Below are positions 1 to 8,670 of a stretch of DNA of 64,000 bases, piece after piece. The stretch is from Corynebacterium jeikeium. Its GTDB lineage: Bacteria; Actinomycetota; Actinomycetes; Mycobacteriales; Mycobacteriaceae. Each line of letters starts with the position of its first letter. Position 1 is the first letter of the stretch. The DNA lies in contig NZ_CP063195.1 of assembly GCF_028609885.1 (NCBI RefSeq), positions 2,356,001-2,420,000 on the forward strand, written 5' to 3'. The position numbers were made by a program, and so were the translations under genes. The notes below the pieces were generated by a model that was not told the origin of the DNA, did not search any database, and saw only the letters and a program-made list of their open reading frames with translations.

Positions 1-51
1 ACACACGGGGGCGTGGTGGGGGACCGGAGGCCGACCAAGAGCCTTTTCGGG

Positions 52-396
52 CTACTTCGTGTTCAGTGCCTTCTCGAAGATTCCGCTCAGCGCCTGTTCC
101 ACGGTGTCCGAGGTTACGACGGTGTACAGCAGTGCTCCGAGAGCAGCTGCCGCCACGCAACCGAGGGCATATTCAATAGTGGACATGCCGCGTTCATCGG
201 TGTAGCGACTATAGATAGCACCGATAATCTGGTTCCACCAACGAGCGATAGGGTGCAGTTCAGAATGTGTTTCTTCTGAGATTCCCGTGCTCGGATCCGT
301 CTTGACCGGCGCGGCCTTGACCTGCACCGGCATCACGGCCGATGGAAGAGCGGTTGGCGTGGGGGTAAGTGGAGCGGTCATGGTTGGAGTGGTCAT
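52..396 (-). CDS. DUF4244-family Flp-pilin-like small membrane protein of the Tad locus
   Basis: The protein is about 114 aa. A Pro/Thr/Val-rich N-terminal half precedes a segment that reads like the processing region of Flp pilins (ERGMSTIEYALG, Gly/Ser then Glu at +5 and Tyr) followed by one hydrophobic helix (AAAALGALLYTVV). This matches the DUF4244 family, which in actinobacteria sits at the pilin position of Tad loci (Rv3656c in M. tuberculosis). I chose the ATG at 396 because AAGGA lies 8 nt upstream; a GTG at 420 would add 8 residues. It is the last gene of the minus-strand operon visible here; TadE/TadF-like genes would be expected just outside the window. Role as pilin subunit is inferred. 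Confidence 0.8.
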   Translation of the reverse strand: MTTPTMTAPLTPTPTALPSAVMPVQVKAAPVKTDPSTGISEETHSELHPIARWWNQIIGAIYSRYTDERGMSTIEYALGCVAAAALGALLYTVVTSDTVEQALSGIFEKALNTK

Positions 397-538
397 GATC
401 AATGTCCTTCCTGGCGACACAACAAACGCACCGCCATGTCGAGTGAGTTGAGTTCGATAGATGTCAGATGTCCGTGTGAACCACTGTGAACTGCTTTCCC
501 CGGGAGTGCCCCTCCCTCTGCGTCGGTACCCATAGCCC

Positions 539-1663
539 TTAGAGCGAGGCCATTCCGATGGCCAGCGGTATCAAGCCGACGAAGACGAAGGCCGGGAGAA
601 AGCAGAGGGTCAGTGGCGCCGCCAAGGCAATCAGCACCTTTTCAGCTCCGGCGGTTGCTTTGTCTGCGGCAACTCGGCGGAGGTGTTCGGCCTGTTGATG
701 CATTCCATCGGCAAGCGATGTTCCGGCGCGGGTTTGCTGCGCCGCTTGGCGGGCGATGGGGCCAAGGAGGGGATGATCGGCCAGCGTAAGCCAAGCATCC
801 TGTCCCCCACCGAGGTTCAGCAGCGCCATGGCGCGGCCGAGTTCCCCCTCCCCATCGTGTTCACCATTCTGGATTAGCTGACCCACCCCCACGTCCCAGG
901 CTGGCAGCAGTGCCTTTCCGGAACGCAACGCAGCTGCGGAGACATCGAGGGCGCGGGCCGCGTCCAGCGGACCCATGAGTGTGGAGCCGGCAGGTCCAGC
1001 CCGCACACCCACTCCACCCAGCGGTGATGTAGTCAACGATTCGCTTAGATGCTCCGTCCACAGGGTGCCGGCACATACCAGGCCCACGCCTACCAGGAAA
1101 AGCAGTACTCCCAGTACATTCGTCAGCAGAAAGGTCAGCGTGCCCAGCCCGCTACTCTGCCCTAATGCCACCGCGCCGACCGGCAATGCCAGCAGCACAG
1201 TAACGGTCAGCCGTGCCCCTGCTGTCGCGGATGTGGATTTGGAGATGTGCGCCAACTGCGCATCAATGTCCGTCACGTGCGCCCGAGCCAGCGTCGCCAG
1301 CCCCACGCCGTGGCGGCGGGAAATGCCCCAAATATGGAATAGGTGGGCAAGGAAGCTAGGGGCGTCACTGCCCGGTGCGGCACCAGCAGCCCCTGCGCCC
1401 GGCGCGGCACCTAGACGCACTCTCACACAAGCGACATCCAACTGGTGGCGCAGAGTTTCAGAATTTAACCCTTCGGCGGCGTGCTCAACGGCCTCCAGTG
1501 GGCGGGCGCCTGCGGCTACCTCGCGGGCGATGGCATCCACAACATCGCGCACCTCGGCCAGGGTTTTCATCTGCCGACGGGTTTTCATCATCCGCCCCAC
1601 CACAATCTTGAGGGTGAAGGCCACCATCAACGCGGCCGCCACCACCGCCAGTACCGGAATCAT
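539..1663 (-). CDS. TadB-TadC-like fused type II secretion F-domain membrane protein
   Basis: The 374-aa inner-membrane platform protein belongs to the Tad/Flp pilus assembly machine. Two tandem type II secretion F (T2SSF) units are visible. The first (about residues 35-210) has a cytoplasmic helical part and hydrophobic helices near 150-205. The second (about 235-372) ends in a helix pair (LIALAAPLTLCFLPAFVFVGLIP). In mycobacteria these are two genes, TadB (Rv3658c) and TadC (Rv3657c); here a single ORF carries both in shortened form. The ATG at 1663 has a strong upstream GGGAGG. The gene follows tadA after 15 nt, so it is in the same operon. The fusion reading rests on internal layout, not on an alignment. 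Confidence 0.82.
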   Translation of the reverse strand: MIPVLAVVAAALMVAFTLKIVVGRMMKTRRQMKTLAEVRDVVDAIAREVAAGARPLEAVEHAAEGLNSETLRHQLDVACVRVRLGAAPGAGAAGAAPGSDAPSFLAHLFHIWGISRRHGVGLATLARAHVTDIDAQLAHISKSTSATAGARLTVTVLLALPVGAVALGQSSGLGTLTFLLTNVLGVLLFLVGVGLVCAGTLWTEHLSESLTTSPLGGVGVRAGPAGSTLMGPLDAARALDVSAAALRSGKALLPAWDVGVGQLIQNGEHDGEGELGRAMALLNLGGGQDAWLTLADHPLLGPIARQAAQQTRAGTSLADGMHQQAEHLRRVAADKATAGAEKVLIALAAPLTLCFLPAFVFVGLIPLAIGMASL

Positions 1664-1678
1664 GATTCTCCCCTCCCT

Positions 1679-2854
1679 TCAGCCCAGCTCATCGCAGAAC
1701 TCCTCGAATCCCCCGCGGGCACCATCGCGCCAATGCCACAGAATCTCGATGTGCGCCCGCTCGTCGCCGACCAGCCGCCCGATGTGCGTCAGCCGTCGCC
1801 CCCGCTCCGTTCGGGAAACGTGCAACACCACGTCTATGCCGTCGATCACCTGGCGGGTCAGGGCAATCCGATCCAGCCCGGCCATCGCACCCAGTGCCTC
1901 CAGCCTCCCCGGCACACTCGCTGGGTCGTTTGCGTGGATGGTGCCCGCACTGCCCGCGTGCCCTGTATTCAGGGCAACCAGCAGGTCCGCCACTTCGGGG
2001 CCTCGGATCTCGCCCACCACGATGCGATCGGGACGCATGCGCAGACTCTGCTTCACCAGCGTCGTCATGGAGATCGCACCCGCCCCCTCCGCATTGCCCT
2101 CGCGGGTAGCCAATGCCACTACGTGCGGATGGTCTATCAGTAATTCCGGGGTGTCCTCCACCACGAGCAGCCGCTGGTCGTAGGCAACCTCCGCCAACAG
2201 CGCAGCCAGCAGGGTGGTCTTCCCCGCGCCCGTCCCGCCGCTAATCAGAATGTTCCGCCGTGCCCGCACAATCCGCCGCAGCACGCCCGCCATCTCTTCA
2301 CTGGCCAGGCCGCCTTGTACCAGCGCATCCAAGGAGTTCTTTTGCCCCCTAATTGCTCGCAGGCTAATGCAGCTGCCGCCCGCTGCCGGCGGAGCTAGCA
2401 GAGTGTGCACACGGATCGCCTGCGCCGACACGTCCGGAGGCAGCTCCCGCAGCACCCCGTCTGCGAAGGGCCGAGCTTCGTCCAGCCGCTCCCCGCACAG
2501 TGTGGCCATCCGCACCGCTAGGTCACGCGCCGCCTCCGTATCGATCTGCACCCCGTCTATTGGCTGCATACCTTCGCCCCGATCCGCCCATACGCTGCCA
2601 TCCCCATTGAGCACAACGTCCGTCACCTGCGAATCCTGTAGAGGTCCGGCAAGCGGCCCCAGCCCACTGAATTCCCTCTGTAGAGTCCGCACGTTCTCCA
2701 CACTCGCCTTCCCGATCAGGTGCAAGCTGCGCGAAAGGTCGTGCTCGTCCGGCCTGCTAATCCCCTGTTCGGCCAGGTCGTCGCGCACTATTGCCAGTAG
2801 TCCGCGCTCCGGTTCCGGCTGGTTGTTCTTGCTCTTTTTTCTTCGTGACGCCAC
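1679..2854 (-). CDS. tadA: TadA/CpaF-type secretion ATPase
   Basis: This 391-aa ATPase is predicted to power Tad pilus assembly from the cytoplasmic face of the membrane. The P-loop GGTGAGKTT is near residue 205, followed by the Asp box (VVEDTPELL), a Walker B region (RPDRIVVGEIRGPE) and the His box (GTIHAND), the usual order in TadA/VirB11-like enzymes. The basic N-terminus (ASRRKKSKNN) is encoded by one of the dispersed GGCGTCA/A-tract motifs. The start is a GTG at 2854 with GGGGGAG upstream. It lies between the Ssd-like gene (27 nt gap) and the TadB-TadC-like gene (15 nt gap), as in the M. tuberculosis Rv3660c-Rv3657c order. Confidence 0.92.
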   Translation of the reverse strand: MASRRKKSKNNQPEPERGLLAIVRDDLAEQGISRPDEHDLSRSLHLIGKASVENVRTLQREFSGLGPLAGPLQDSQVTDVVLNGDGSVWADRGEGMQPIDGVQIDTEAARDLAVRMATLCGERLDEARPFADGVLRELPPDVSAQAIRVHTLLAPPAAGGSCISLRAIRGQKNSLDALVQGGLASEEMAGVLRRIVRARRNILISGGTGAGKTTLLAALLAEVAYDQRLLVVEDTPELLIDHPHVVALATREGNAEGAGAISMTTLVKQSLRMRPDRIVVGEIRGPEVADLLVALNTGHAGSAGTIHANDPASVPGRLEALGAMAGLDRIALTRQVIDGIDVVLHVSRTERGRRLTHIGRLVGDERAHIEILWHWRDGARGGFEEFCDELG

Positions 2855-2881
2855 CTGCGTCTCCCCCGTCCCGTCTATCCC

Positions 2882-4087
2882 CTAGCTCGCGATAGGCAGC
2901 GCGCAGTTGCCGACGATGTGCTGGATTTTCTCCCACACCTCGCGCACCGGCCCGCGGGCGCGGTCGTGCTTCAGCGAGCTTTCAATCCAGTACTCGGCCT
3001 CGCCTCGATCCAGGGCGGCAGTGCACTGGTCGTCGTGGCGAATCACCGCCACCGGAACCTCGTCCATCATCATCGCGGCGACGGCCACAGAGGTGGAAGC
3101 ACCGGGAACTTCCCGCAATACAATCAGCGGCTTGGTTCGGTCGTTCTCCAGCATTCGGTTCCGTAGCGCGCTGGCAGCAGTCGCCCCTTGGATGGTTAGG
3201 GGTGCTACCAGGATGTGCACATCAGGCTCCCCCTCGCCCCATTGCTCCTGCCATCCTGCGCTCGCACTATCGGCCACTGGCAGGCTGCGCCCGCAGTCCA
3301 CCACCAGGTCATCCGCATGCATTAAACCGGCTAGTTGGCCCACATCCAGCCCCCTGCCCCCGCTGGGTGCACCGAATGTTGGATAGCGGTCTGCGTAGAT
3401 CACGGGAACAGCTCCACCATCCGCGCTGATCTTCTTGCCGCCCGCGCTGTCGAAGCCCAACATCAGAAGGTGACTGCGCAGTTGGTCAAAGTCGCAGTCG
3501 GCAGGGATCTGGTTGCGGGTGAGCCCCGGCCGCCGTTCCTTGCCCAGAACCAAGTCCAGGCCGCAGGAGTGCGGGTCAGCATCCACCAACACCGCAGGCC
3601 TTCCCTCGCAGGACATGTAGTAGGCCAGTTGTGCCGCAAACAGGCTGGACCCTGCCCCGCCGACCGCTGAGCTCACCGCGATGCGTACCGCGTCGTTTGT
3701 CCCGATCATCTCCGCTAAGACCATCGCTCCACCGGCATCCAGGGAGGGCTCCAGCTGATCCACGCGGATCGCCCGCACCAGCCGGTGGCAGGTCAGCTCG
3801 CTCTCCCTATCACTCAGCACGATCGCTGAGTTCTGGCAGGTAAACCCCTCTTTCCGTTCCAGCTCGCGGAGGAGGTTCGCTTCGAACTCTTCCGTGCCGT
3901 CATGCATAATCATCGGTCTGCGGGTCACCGCCACGACCATGCGCGCCTCGTTGTTCCACAGCGGATCAGCGATGTCCACGATCACCGGTCGGAGCTGTGC
4001 CGTTCGCTCCTGCAGCTTCTTCTTTGCTGCTGTTCTTGCCTTCTTGGCTGCTGCCTTGCTCTGCTTTGCTGAATGCCCTGCGCCCAT
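2882..4087 (-). CDS. ssd: Ssd/CpaE-like P-loop ATPase of the Tad locus
   Basis: The 401-aa protein starts with a Lys/Ala-rich basic segment (residues 5-30). It then has a receiver-like N-terminal region and a MinD/ParA-type domain with a deviant Walker A (VGGAGSSLFAAQLAY) near residue 140 and the partner strand VLVDADPHSCGLDLVLG. This fits the Rv3660c (Ssd, septum site determining) and CpaE family; CpaE proteins localise the pilus machine, and Ssd overproduction affects septation in mycobacteria. It is the first gene of the Tad operon and diverges from the HAD phosphatase gene. ATG at 4087, with GGGAG 11 nt upstream. Confidence 0.85.
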   Translation of the reverse strand: MGAGHSAKQSKAAAKKARTAAKKKLQERTAQLRPVIVDIADPLWNNEARMVVAVTRRPMIMHDGTEEFEANLLRELERKEGFTCQNSAIVLSDRESELTCHRLVRAIRVDQLEPSLDAGGAMVLAEMIGTNDAVRIAVSSAVGGAGSSLFAAQLAYYMSCEGRPAVLVDADPHSCGLDLVLGKERRPGLTRNQIPADCDFDQLRSHLLMLGFDSAGGKKISADGGAVPVIYADRYPTFGAPSGGRGLDVGQLAGLMHADDLVVDCGRSLPVADSASAGWQEQWGEGEPDVHILVAPLTIQGATAASALRNRMLENDRTKPLIVLREVPGASTSVAVAAMMMDEVPVAVIRHDDQCTAALDRGEAEYWIESSLKHDRARGPVREVWEKIQHIVGNCALPIAS

Positions 4088-4241
4088 GCACCAAAGGCTC
4101 CCAGCTGCGGGCTTGCAAAAGTACCCCTGATTTTTTAGCTGTGGAAAAGTCGGGTTGGCGTCATAAAAAAGGGCCTAGACCCTGTGAATAACCCGAAACG
4201 AAAAAAGATTAGAGTGACATAAGTAGCGCAATGTTACTAGA

Positions 4242-5078
4242 ATGACGCATGTGACTCACCACCAGGACCCACCCCGCGCACAGGGCGCAGAGCGAGTTTT
4301 GGCCATTTTCGACCTCGATAAGACCATCATCGACACGTCGGCATCCCTGGCCTACCGCCGCCCCATGGCCGAACGCGGCCTGCTGAATACCGGTGAAGTG
4401 CTGAAGATGATGGCGATGCTGGGCAACTACATGCTCTCCACCCATTCCGAGGGCAACCTGGAATCCACTAAAGAAGCCCTGACCAGGATCATCAAGGACC
4501 GCGAATCCGAACCCCTGCGCCAGGTCGCCCAAGAGGCCCTGCAGGAGGTCATCACCCCATTCATCTACGCCGAGGCGCGCGAACTGATCGAATGGCATCG
4601 CAAGATGGGCCACCGCATCGCCATCGTGACCGCCTCAGCCTCCGTCATGGTGCAGCCCATCGCCAAGGAACTCGGCGTGGACCACCTCTTCGCCACTGAA
4701 CTGGAGGAAAAAGATGGGCGCTTCACCGGCGCCGTCACGCACTTCAACAAGGGGCATGCAAAGGTCGAGCGGATCCTAGAGCTCGCCCGCAAACACGGAT
4801 ACGACCTGGAGCGAAGCTACGCTTATTCTGACGCCGCCACAGACATCCCCATGCTAAAGCTGGTGGGCAATCCGGTTGCGGTGAACCCGGACCGCCCCCT
4901 GAAGAAGCAGGCTACAGAGGCCGAATGGCCGATCCGCCAATTCGTCCGCCCGGAACCACTATTTCCACAGGCAGCGGTTATCGCCGGCGCCGGCGCCACC
5001 CTGGCTCTGCTTGGCATTGCCGCCACCGGCCTGGCGATGTGGTGGCGCGGACGCGCGGAAGGCTCAGACGAGGCCTAG
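4242..5078 (+). CDS. HAD-IB family phosphatase (SerB-like) with C-terminal membrane helix
   Basis: This 278-aa HAD hydrolase is the positional equivalent of Rv3661. Motif I is IFDLDKTIID (catalytic Asp and acid/base Asp, about residues 24-33), motif II is IVTASASVM, and motif III/IV is YSDAATDIPML. A C-terminal hydrophobic stretch (VIAGAGATLALLGIAATGLAMWW) would anchor it in the membrane. Substrate is unknown; SerB-type enzymes act on phosphoserine, but family members dephosphorylate other metabolites. It is divergent from the Tad operon. Its stop context CCTAGCG is repeated once directly downstream, 10 bp apart. Confidence 0.85.
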   Translation: MTHVTHHQDPPRAQGAERVLAIFDLDKTIIDTSASLAYRRPMAERGLLNTGEVLKMMAMLGNYMLSTHSEGNLESTKEALTRIIKDRESEPLRQVAQEALQEVITPFIYAEARELIEWHRKMGHRIAIVTASASVMVQPIAKELGVDHLFATELEEKDGRFTGAVTHFNKGHAKVERILELARKHGYDLERSYAYSDAATDIPMLKLVGNPVAVNPDRPLKKQATEAEWPIRQFVRPEPLFPQAAVIAGAGATLALLGIAATGLAMWWRGRAEGSDEA

Positions 5079-5097
5079 CGCAGCCTAGCGACAACTT

Positions 5098-5883
5098 CTA
5101 TTTCGCGTCCGCGATCGACTTGCCCTCCAGCGAGCCCTCGGACAGGCCCGTGGCGTGGAAAACAATCCACTCGGCCACGCCCTCCGGGGTGCCACTAGCA
5201 AACCCCTCGGCCTTCGCCTGGTACTCGTCGCGCCGACGGTTCCACCAGACCTCCGGCACACCCAGCCCACGTGGATCCAAGCCGGTGGCGATGGTCGCCA
5301 GTCGGGAGCAAGCGCGGGCCGTCACGCCGGTGGCGTCCGCAAAAGGCTGCAACGTCAGCAACTCGCCGTGGATCACCGCAGACAACACCGTCGCGTTCAC
5401 CTTAGTGCCACCAGTAATGAACTTGCCCAGCAGCTGCAGGCGCGCATCCGTGGAGCGGCGCGGGCGCCCCGGCACCAGAAACTCCGCATCCCCCGCAGCC
5501 TTCTGCCGAAATGCCGGGTCGGACATCTGCGGGCTAGCAACCGAGTTGATGCGCGCGATGATCTGCAGCGGTGCGCGCCGCCAGGTGGTCACCGTTTCCG
5601 TCACACCGTCCGGCGCCAGCAGCTCCGCAGCACGCAGCGCTCCGGCCAGGATTGGGTCCTCCACCTGGCCATCCTCCGGCAAGCGCGGGGAGCCACCGTC
5701 CAACTGCGCCGAGGCACGGGCGCCGCGCAGCACCGATTCTGCACCCGTGACATCCCAGCCGCGCAGGTTGGCGGGGTGGCGGTGCAGACGCGCCAGGTGG
5801 TCGTTGGCTTGGGTCACAGCCTCCGGCACTCCGGGTAGTTCAGCCAGTCCAGCGAGTGGGTCTTGCGCAGAATTGTCAGACAT
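5098..5883 (-). CDS. Fic-like protein with degenerate Fic motif (Rv3662c-type)
   Basis: The protein has about 261 aa, all-helical in appearance. Its core has a region shaped like a Fic motif, but LQPFADATGVTARACSRL replaces the canonical HPFxxGNGRxxR: the catalytic His is Gln, and the GNGR nucleotide loop reads ATGV. Such Fic-fold proteins occur at this position in actinobacteria (Rv3662c). AMPylation is therefore not expected; the function is unknown. I prefer the ATG at 5883. A GTG-type start at 5949 would add 22 residues without homology-like character. There is no clear ribosome binding site before 5883, so the start is uncertain. It converges on the HAD phosphatase gene. Confidence 0.75.
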   Translation of the reverse strand: MSDNSAQDPLAGLAELPGVPEAVTQANDHLARLHRHPANLRGWDVTGAESVLRGARASAQLDGGSPRLPEDGQVEDPILAGALRAAELLAPDGVTETVTTWRRAPLQIIARINSVASPQMSDPAFRQKAAGDAEFLVPGRPRRSTDARLQLLGKFITGGTKVNATVLSAVIHGELLTLQPFADATGVTARACSRLATIATGLDPRGLGVPEVWWNRRRDEYQAKAEGFASGTPEGVAEWIVFHATGLSEGSLEGKSIADAK

Positions 5884-5977
5884 ATTTAAGACAATAATGC
5901 ACCCGCGCGCGCAATCTTCCCCGTGGTCTGGCAAACTAGGGGGAGTCAATTAGGTGTAACCCCCAGGAGTTTTAACA

Positions 5978-6487
5978 GTGAGCAACAACGATCACGATGG
6001 CATGTTCACCGACCGCGATAGCTTTAACCCGAAGGTTAACGCTATTCCGCTGTCGGATGTTGATACCCATGCCAAGGGTCAGGCCAGCATCAGTGACCTG
6101 GTGAAGGATGCCTCTGCGCAGGTTTCCTCCCTGGTTCGTTCCGAGGTCGAGCTGGCAAAGACCGAGATCGCTACTTCCGCCAAGAAGGCCGGCATCGGCG
6201 TGGGCCTGTTCGGCGCTGCCGCCATCATCCTGGCCTACAGCTCCTTCTTCCTCTTCTTTACCATCGCCGAGGCATTGGATACCTTCATGTGGCGTTGGGC
6301 GGCCTTCCTGGTCGTCTTCCTGTTCATGCTGGTTCTGGTTGCCATCCTGGCTCTGGTTGGCCTGAAGCAGGTCAAGGGCGTGAAGAAGCCGGAGAAGACC
6401 ATCGAGTCCGTCGGTGAGCTGAAGACCGTGATCCCGCAGAAGGGCAAGAACTCTTCCTCCGCGCGCCGCCCGGGAATGTACACCTAA
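5978..6487 (+). CDS. phage-holin-superfamily (DUF1469-like) membrane protein
   Basis: The 169-aa protein has an amphipathic N-terminal part (SISDLVKDASAQVSSLVRSEVELAKTEI, about residues 38-65) followed by two hydrophobic helices (about 75-100 and 107-130) and a basic tail. This is the layout of the Phage_holin_3_6 (DUF1469) family, common in actinobacterial chromosomes and not evidence of a prophage. Rv3669 is the positional counterpart. GTG start at 5978 with AGGAG 8 nt upstream. It is followed after 40 nt by the alpha/beta hydrolase on the same strand. Confidence 0.8.
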   Translation: MSNNDHDGMFTDRDSFNPKVNAIPLSDVDTHAKGQASISDLVKDASAQVSSLVRSEVELAKTEIATSAKKAGIGVGLFGAAAIILAYSSFFLFFTIAEALDTFMWRWAAFLVVFLFMLVLVAILALVGLKQVKGVKKPEKTIESVGELKTVIPQKGKNSSSARRPGMYT

Positions 6488-6527
6488 ATCCCCCGTGCGC
6501 CTCAAGATAACTTGAGGATGAATTGAG

Positions 6528-7448
6528 ATGACATTCGAAGATTCTCACGCCGCAGATCCGCACACCCCGCATGCCACTTTCGTGCATTCGCGGGGTGTGC
6601 GTCTTCGCGTGGACGTTCAAGGCCCCCGCAACGCGCCATTGGTGCTTCTCATCCACGGTTTCGGCGGCGGAGCTTTCGACTGGCACCCGCTGATGCGGGA
6701 GCTCGCGGGCGAGGACCTGCGCCTGGCCGCCGTGGATCTTCGGGGCTATGGCCGTTCGGATAAAACCCCGCGCGGATACGACCTCACCACCGCCGCCAGC
6801 GATATGGCCGGGGTTATCCGCGGCCTGGGTCACACGACCGCCACCGTCGTTGGCCACGGTTTTGGAGGCATGGTCGCCTGGACTCTGGTGGCTCACAACC
6901 CGGAGCGGGTTCGCAGCTTCGTCACCCTTTCCGCGATCAATCCGCTACTGCGTTTCCGCAGGATCCTAGCCCAGCCATTCTCTCAGCCGCACTTCGCGCG
7001 CCGTCTACTGTCGGCCCAGCTACCGCGCCTTCCGGAGCGCAAACTGCTAGCCGATAACGCCGCAGCGGCCGAAAAGATCTTTAGGGCAGGTGTGGCCCCG
7101 GGTTTTAGGGATACGGACGCCTACTTCCGCAGCGCCACACTCCGCCGCGAGGCAATGCAGGTAGATAAGGTGGCGCATCTTTCCTGCGAGTACCTGCGCT
7201 GGCCTTTCCGTAGCCGCTTCCGTCCCGAAGCAATGCGCTTCGAGCGGACCTTCCCTGCGACCACACCTGTGCCGCTTTTAGCGGTGGACGGCAACATGGA
7301 TCCGATCTACGACGAATCCCTGGCGCAGAAGTCCGCCCGGAAGGCCGATACCGCCGAGCACAAGGTGCTTTACGGCGTGGGCCACTACCCGCACGTGGAG
7401 GATCCGCCGTGCGTCGCGGAGCTACTCCGCGAGCACCTGCGCGCTTAA
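6528..7448 (+). CDS. alpha/beta hydrolase (EphE-like) lacking a nucleophile at the elbow
   Basis: This 306-aa alpha/beta hydrolase-fold protein is in the position of Rv3670 (EphE). The oxyanion-hole HGFGGGAFDW is near residue 43. The nucleophile elbow reads VVGHGFGGMVAW, where the GxSxG/GxDxG nucleophile is Gly. The other triad positions look present: Asp in AVDGNMDP and His in GVGHYPHVEDP near the C-terminus. The lack of Ser, Asp or Cys at the elbow argues against ordinary hydrolysis, although proteins with a GHGxGG elbow recur in actinobacteria (recollection). ATG at 6528. Confidence 0.85.
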   Translation: MTFEDSHAADPHTPHATFVHSRGVRLRVDVQGPRNAPLVLLIHGFGGGAFDWHPLMRELAGEDLRLAAVDLRGYGRSDKTPRGYDLTTAASDMAGVIRGLGHTTATVVGHGFGGMVAWTLVAHNPERVRSFVTLSAINPLLRFRRILAQPFSQPHFARRLLSAQLPRLPERKLLADNAAAAEKIFRAGVAPGFRDTDAYFRSATLRREAMQVDKVAHLSCEYLRWPFRSRFRPEAMRFERTFPATTPVPLLAVDGNMDPIYDESLAQKSARKADTAEHKVLYGVGHYPHVEDPPCVAELLREHLRA

Positions 7449-7452
7449 GTCG

Positions 7453-8670
7453 CTAATCCGCCACGCAAGCACCCGTCGCCGGGCTGCCCTGGTGGGCGGT
7501 CACGTCCCCGACGTGCTTCATGACCTCTTCCCTGGTCAGCGCGTAACCAGTGTCCTTCTCGTTAACGTCGGCACCGAATACGACCCCCAGCACGTGGCCG
7601 TCCTTGTCGATCAGCGGGCCACCGGAGTTACCCTGCACCACGGAGCCGCGCAGCGAGTACGCCTCACGCTCCACTCGAGCATCTGCATAGATGTTCGGCC
7701 CACTGACCACGAACTTCTCACGGATACGCGCCGGAGTGGCTTTAAATGGCCCGCCGTTGGGGTAGCCCATAACGATCGCGTCCTGCCCTTGCTGCCCCAC
7801 TCCATCGGCCCATTTCATCGGCACTAAGGGGAGGTTTTCGCTACGGAGCAGCGCGATGTCCACCTGCGGGTTGTAATACACCACCCGAGCCTCGCGCGGG
7901 CCATCCTTTGTCATCAGCGTTACCTGGTTGGTTCCGGCCACCACGTGGGCGTTGGTCATCACCGTATCCTCGGCAACCACCCAGCCGGTGCCCTGCAGCA
8001 TGCGGCTGCACTGCTCCGCCTGCCCCACCACGCGCAGCACACTGTCGCGGGTGTTCTGCACCGCCGGGGATCGCATCAGGGCATTATCCGGCGGATCAAC
8101 CTCCGCAGCAGGCAGATTCTCCATCGGGTCGGCGATCATCGGGAAGCCCGAGTCGTTGATCAGCTGCGAGGTCTGCGCCGGCAGTTGTTTGAACCACACG
8201 GGGGCGGCGCTGCCCACGGCACTGAGGATCTTGCTGCCCTTGATGGACTTGCCGAAGCCGCCGACGTTTCCGGTGGCGATTGGCACGAGGATCAGCCACA
8301 CGATCAGCAGCGTTGTAAAGACCTGCACGACGGAGCCAACGGCGGAGTCCGCCCGCAAGGCTTCCCGAGTGCGGATGTTATCCCGCAGTTTCGCGCCTAT
8401 GCCGGAGCCGATGGCGTAACAGATCACCACCACGAGCGTCACGGTGAGAAGTGCCGCAAAAAACCGCGCGCTGTAGCTATCTGGGGCTTTCTCCTCCGCA
8501 AAGTGCACGGCGATCGGCACCAGCTTCACGCCCAGGTAGCCGCCTAGAGCCACTCCGACGAAGCTCAGTGTGGCGCTAAACCCGCCCTGCCGATACCCGG
8601 AGATCGCTGCGCCGAGGCACACCAAAACCAGCACGATGTCGAGGATCACCGACCCTGTCGCTCCGCTCAT
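7453..8670 (-). CDS. marP: MarP-like membrane serine protease
   Basis: This 405-aa periplasmic trypsin-like protease is tethered by an N-terminal CvpA-like membrane part of four hydrophobic helices (residues about 5-140). The protease domain shows the triad: His in TNAHVVAG, Asp in VDIALLRSE and Ser in VVQGNSGGPLID. It corresponds to Rv3671c (MarP), needed for acid and oxidative stress resistance in M. tuberculosis through cleavage of the peptidoglycan hydrolase RipA. The ATG at 8670 overlaps the stop of the nudix gene (ATGA), so it is the last gene of nth-tlpA-nudix-marP. Confidence 0.9.
   Translation of the reverse strand: MSGATGSVILDIVLVLVCLGAAISGYRQGGFSATLSFVGVALGGYLGVKLVPIAVHFAEEKAPDSYSARFFAALLTVTLVVVICYAIGSGIGAKLRDNIRTREALRADSAVGSVVQVFTTLLIVWLILVPIATGNVGGFGKSIKGSKILSAVGSAAPVWFKQLPAQTSQLINDSGFPMIADPMENLPAAEVDPPDNALMRSPAVQNTRDSVLRVVGQAEQCSRMLQGTGWVVAEDTVMTNAHVVAGTNQVTLMTKDGPREARVVYYNPQVDIALLRSENLPLVPMKWADGVGQQGQDAIVMGYPNGGPFKATPARIREKFVVSGPNIYADARVEREAYSLRGSVVQGNSGGPLIDKDGHVLGVVFGADVNEKDTGYALTREEVMKHVGDVTAHQGSPATGACVAD

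Noticed and set aside
5978-6487. Prophage remnant suggested by holin-like protein
   Set aside because: DUF1469/holin-superfamily proteins are ordinary chromosomal genes in actinobacteria, and no other phage gene is near.
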